DNA from: Candidatus Methylomirabilota bacterium
GTDB lineage: Bacteria > Methylomirabilota > Methylomirabilia > Methylomirabilales > CSP1-5
DNA: 5,306 nucleotides
Assembly: GCA_023249165.1 (NCBI GenBank)
Contig: JAHFDE010000142.1
Coordinates: 1 to 5,306, forward strand
Reading direction: 5' to 3'
The translations under genes and the position numbers were made by a program. Shown one piece after another: positions 4,881 to 5,306 of the stretch. Within the stretch, counting starts at the first letter, position 1, and every line of letters begins with the position of its first letter. The notes beneath the pieces were generated by a model. The model saw only the letters and a list, made by a program, of their open reading frames with translations, did not search any database and was not told the origin of the DNA.

Positions 4881-4909
4881 TTGACAGAATTTTTATTTAG
4901 ATTAATCTA
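4881..4909 (+). promoter_or_regulatory. Rightward sigma70-type promoter of the Tat multicopper oxidase
   Basis: A consensus -35 box TTGACA (4881-4886) is followed by an AT-rich stretch that contrasts with the GC-rich surroundings. The -10 box is ambiguous: TAATCT (4903-4908, 16-base spacer) or AATCTA (4904-4909, 17-base spacer). Either lies within a perfect palindrome, so binding there would compete with RNA polymerase. The leader to the ATG at 4964 is about 50 bases. Confidence 0.6.
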
Positions 4910-4913
4910 AATA
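4894..4913. promoter_or_regulatory. Perfect 20-bp palindrome, probable repressor operator
   Basis: TATTTAGATTAATCTAAATA is its own reverse complement over all 20 bases. It covers the spacer and -10 region of the oxidase promoter, the classic position for a dimeric repressor. Its core TTAGATTAATCTAA resembles the DtxR/MntR-type core TTAGGTTAGCCTAA, so a metal-dependent repressor of that family is one guess. No such regulator is in the window. The MerR protein is less likely, since its dyads sit inside long 19-20 bp spacers. Confidence 0.65.
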
Positions 4914-4950
4914 TGGTTTTCATGGCACCTATACCTTGCTCTCGCTCGAT

Positions 4951-4956
4951 GGAGGT
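4951..4956 (+). promoter_or_regulatory. Ribosome binding site deciding the Tat oxidase start
   Basis: GGAGGT lies seven bases before the ATG at 4964. In-frame ATGs at 4922 and 4949 lack such a site; the one at 4949 overlaps it. Confidence 0.75.
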
Positions 4957-4963
4957 CCCAGGT

Positions 4964-5306
4964 ATGGATGATCAACGGCACATGGGAAGACAGTCATCTC
5001 TGTTGACCGCAGGCCTGAACCGTCGCCAGTTCCTCGGCGGCCTCGTGGGGCTGGGCTTTCTGGGCACGGCGACGTCGGCCCTCGCAGATTCCCCGAAGGC
5101 GCCGCCGGCTCAGGGGGGAGGGCATGGGATGCACCCGGGTGCGCCGGCCCCCTATTCCACCCAACCGGCCGAAGCACCGAAGGATCTCCCTGCCGATCTT
5201 CCTTCCCCACTGCGGGTCTCGGATCCGATGACGTTCCTCACCAGCTTTGACACCGGCCGGGTGAAGCGGCTCCCGGGCGGTCGGGTCCAGCGAGAATATA
5301 GCGTCA
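4964..5306 (+). CDS. Tat-exported multicopper oxidase, 5' part
   Basis: The first 114 residues of a copper oxidase cut by the right edge. Residues 1-41 are a twin-arginine signal: NRRQFLGG (Arg20, Arg21), a weakly hydrophobic stretch (25-38), and cleavage after ALA (41). This fits a cofactor-containing enzyme folded before export. A Pro/Gly/His-rich linker (42-80, with GGGHGMHPG) follows, which may bind copper. The mature domain then opens as LRVSDPMTFLTSFDTGRVKRLPGGRVQREYSV. That opening recalls the N-terminus of three-domain bacterial multicopper oxidases and nitrite-reductase-like copper proteins. No copper motif is inside the window, so the subtype is uncertain. Its start is fixed by GGAGGT seven bases upstream. 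The promoter is overlapped by a 20-bp palindrome. It is the second copper oxidase of the locus and differs from the two-domain enzyme at the left edge. Confidence 0.85.
   Translation, partial: MDDQRHMGRQSSLLTAGLNRRQFLGGLVGLGFLGTATSALADSPKAPPAQGGGHGMHPGAPAPYSTQPAEAPKDLPADLPSPLRVSDPMTFLTSFDTGRVKRLPGGRVQREYSV

Noticed and set aside
4214..4900. 228-residue plus-strand open frame across the membrane-protein gene and control region
   Set aside because: It runs through promoters and repeats, is basic and low in structure, and opposes a gene with clear membrane helices and internal duplication.
4964..5306. The right-edge oxidase as a tandem duplicate of the left-edge laccase
   Set aside because: The left enzyme has two-domain spacing, while the right one opens like three-domain enzymes; the visible parts do not overlap, so duplication cannot be shown.
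1..5306. CRISPR array, transposon ends, rRNA, riboswitch
   Set aside because: No regularly spaced repeats, terminal inverted repeats, transposase motifs or conserved RNA cores were found by eye.

Overview
The window is GC-rich bacterial DNA, densely coded, with strong GGAGG-type ribosome binding sites. It encodes exported redox and metal-handling proteins. The combination of multicopper oxidases, a VKOR-thioredoxin fusion, a c-type cytochrome and a Cys-containing MerR regulator suggests an environmental Gram-negative-type bacterium. Nitrospirota or Methylomirabilota (NC10) are possible, but this is an impression from gene content and not a demonstrated placement.

Layout: (1) 2-547, plus strand: the C-terminal part of a small two-domain laccase (SLAC type), cut by the window edge. 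(2) 632-1066, plus: a secreted DUF4399-like protein, ending at two tandem hairpins. The second hairpin is a strong, probably bidirectional terminator. (3) 1158-4671, minus: a block of genes. In the direction of transcription these are a 4-TM membrane protein with an internal duplication, a MerR regulator, a 57-residue CPxCxxCP protein, a VKOR-thioredoxin fusion, a NicO-family nickel/cobalt transporter with a His-rich loop, and a monohaem cytochrome c. Promoter-like sequences occur before the membrane protein, MerR, VKOR and NicO, so the block is probably several transcription units. (4) 4672-4963: a compact divergent control region. It holds two sigma70-like promoters firing away from each other, two tandem 11-bp repeats between their -35 boxes, a perfect 20-bp palindrome over the rightward promoter, and a 23-codon ORF in the leftward leader. 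(5) 4964-5306, plus: the N-terminus of a second, Tat-exported multicopper oxidase, cut by the right edge.

How the parts may work together (inference): the oxidases, the cytochrome and the DUF4399-like protein act outside the cytoplasm. The VKOR-thioredoxin fusion could supply disulfides there. The NicO protein moves a divalent metal, and the MerR protein has Cys82 and a C-x-C pair suited to sensing one. The tiny Cys-rich protein may bind the same metal or modulate the regulator. The window looks like a metal-responsive periplasmic redox locus rather than a defence or mobile element. No transposase, integrase, CRISPR array, rRNA or credible tRNA was seen. The least described parts are the duplicated membrane protein, the MerR/CPxCxxCP pair and the divergent control region.
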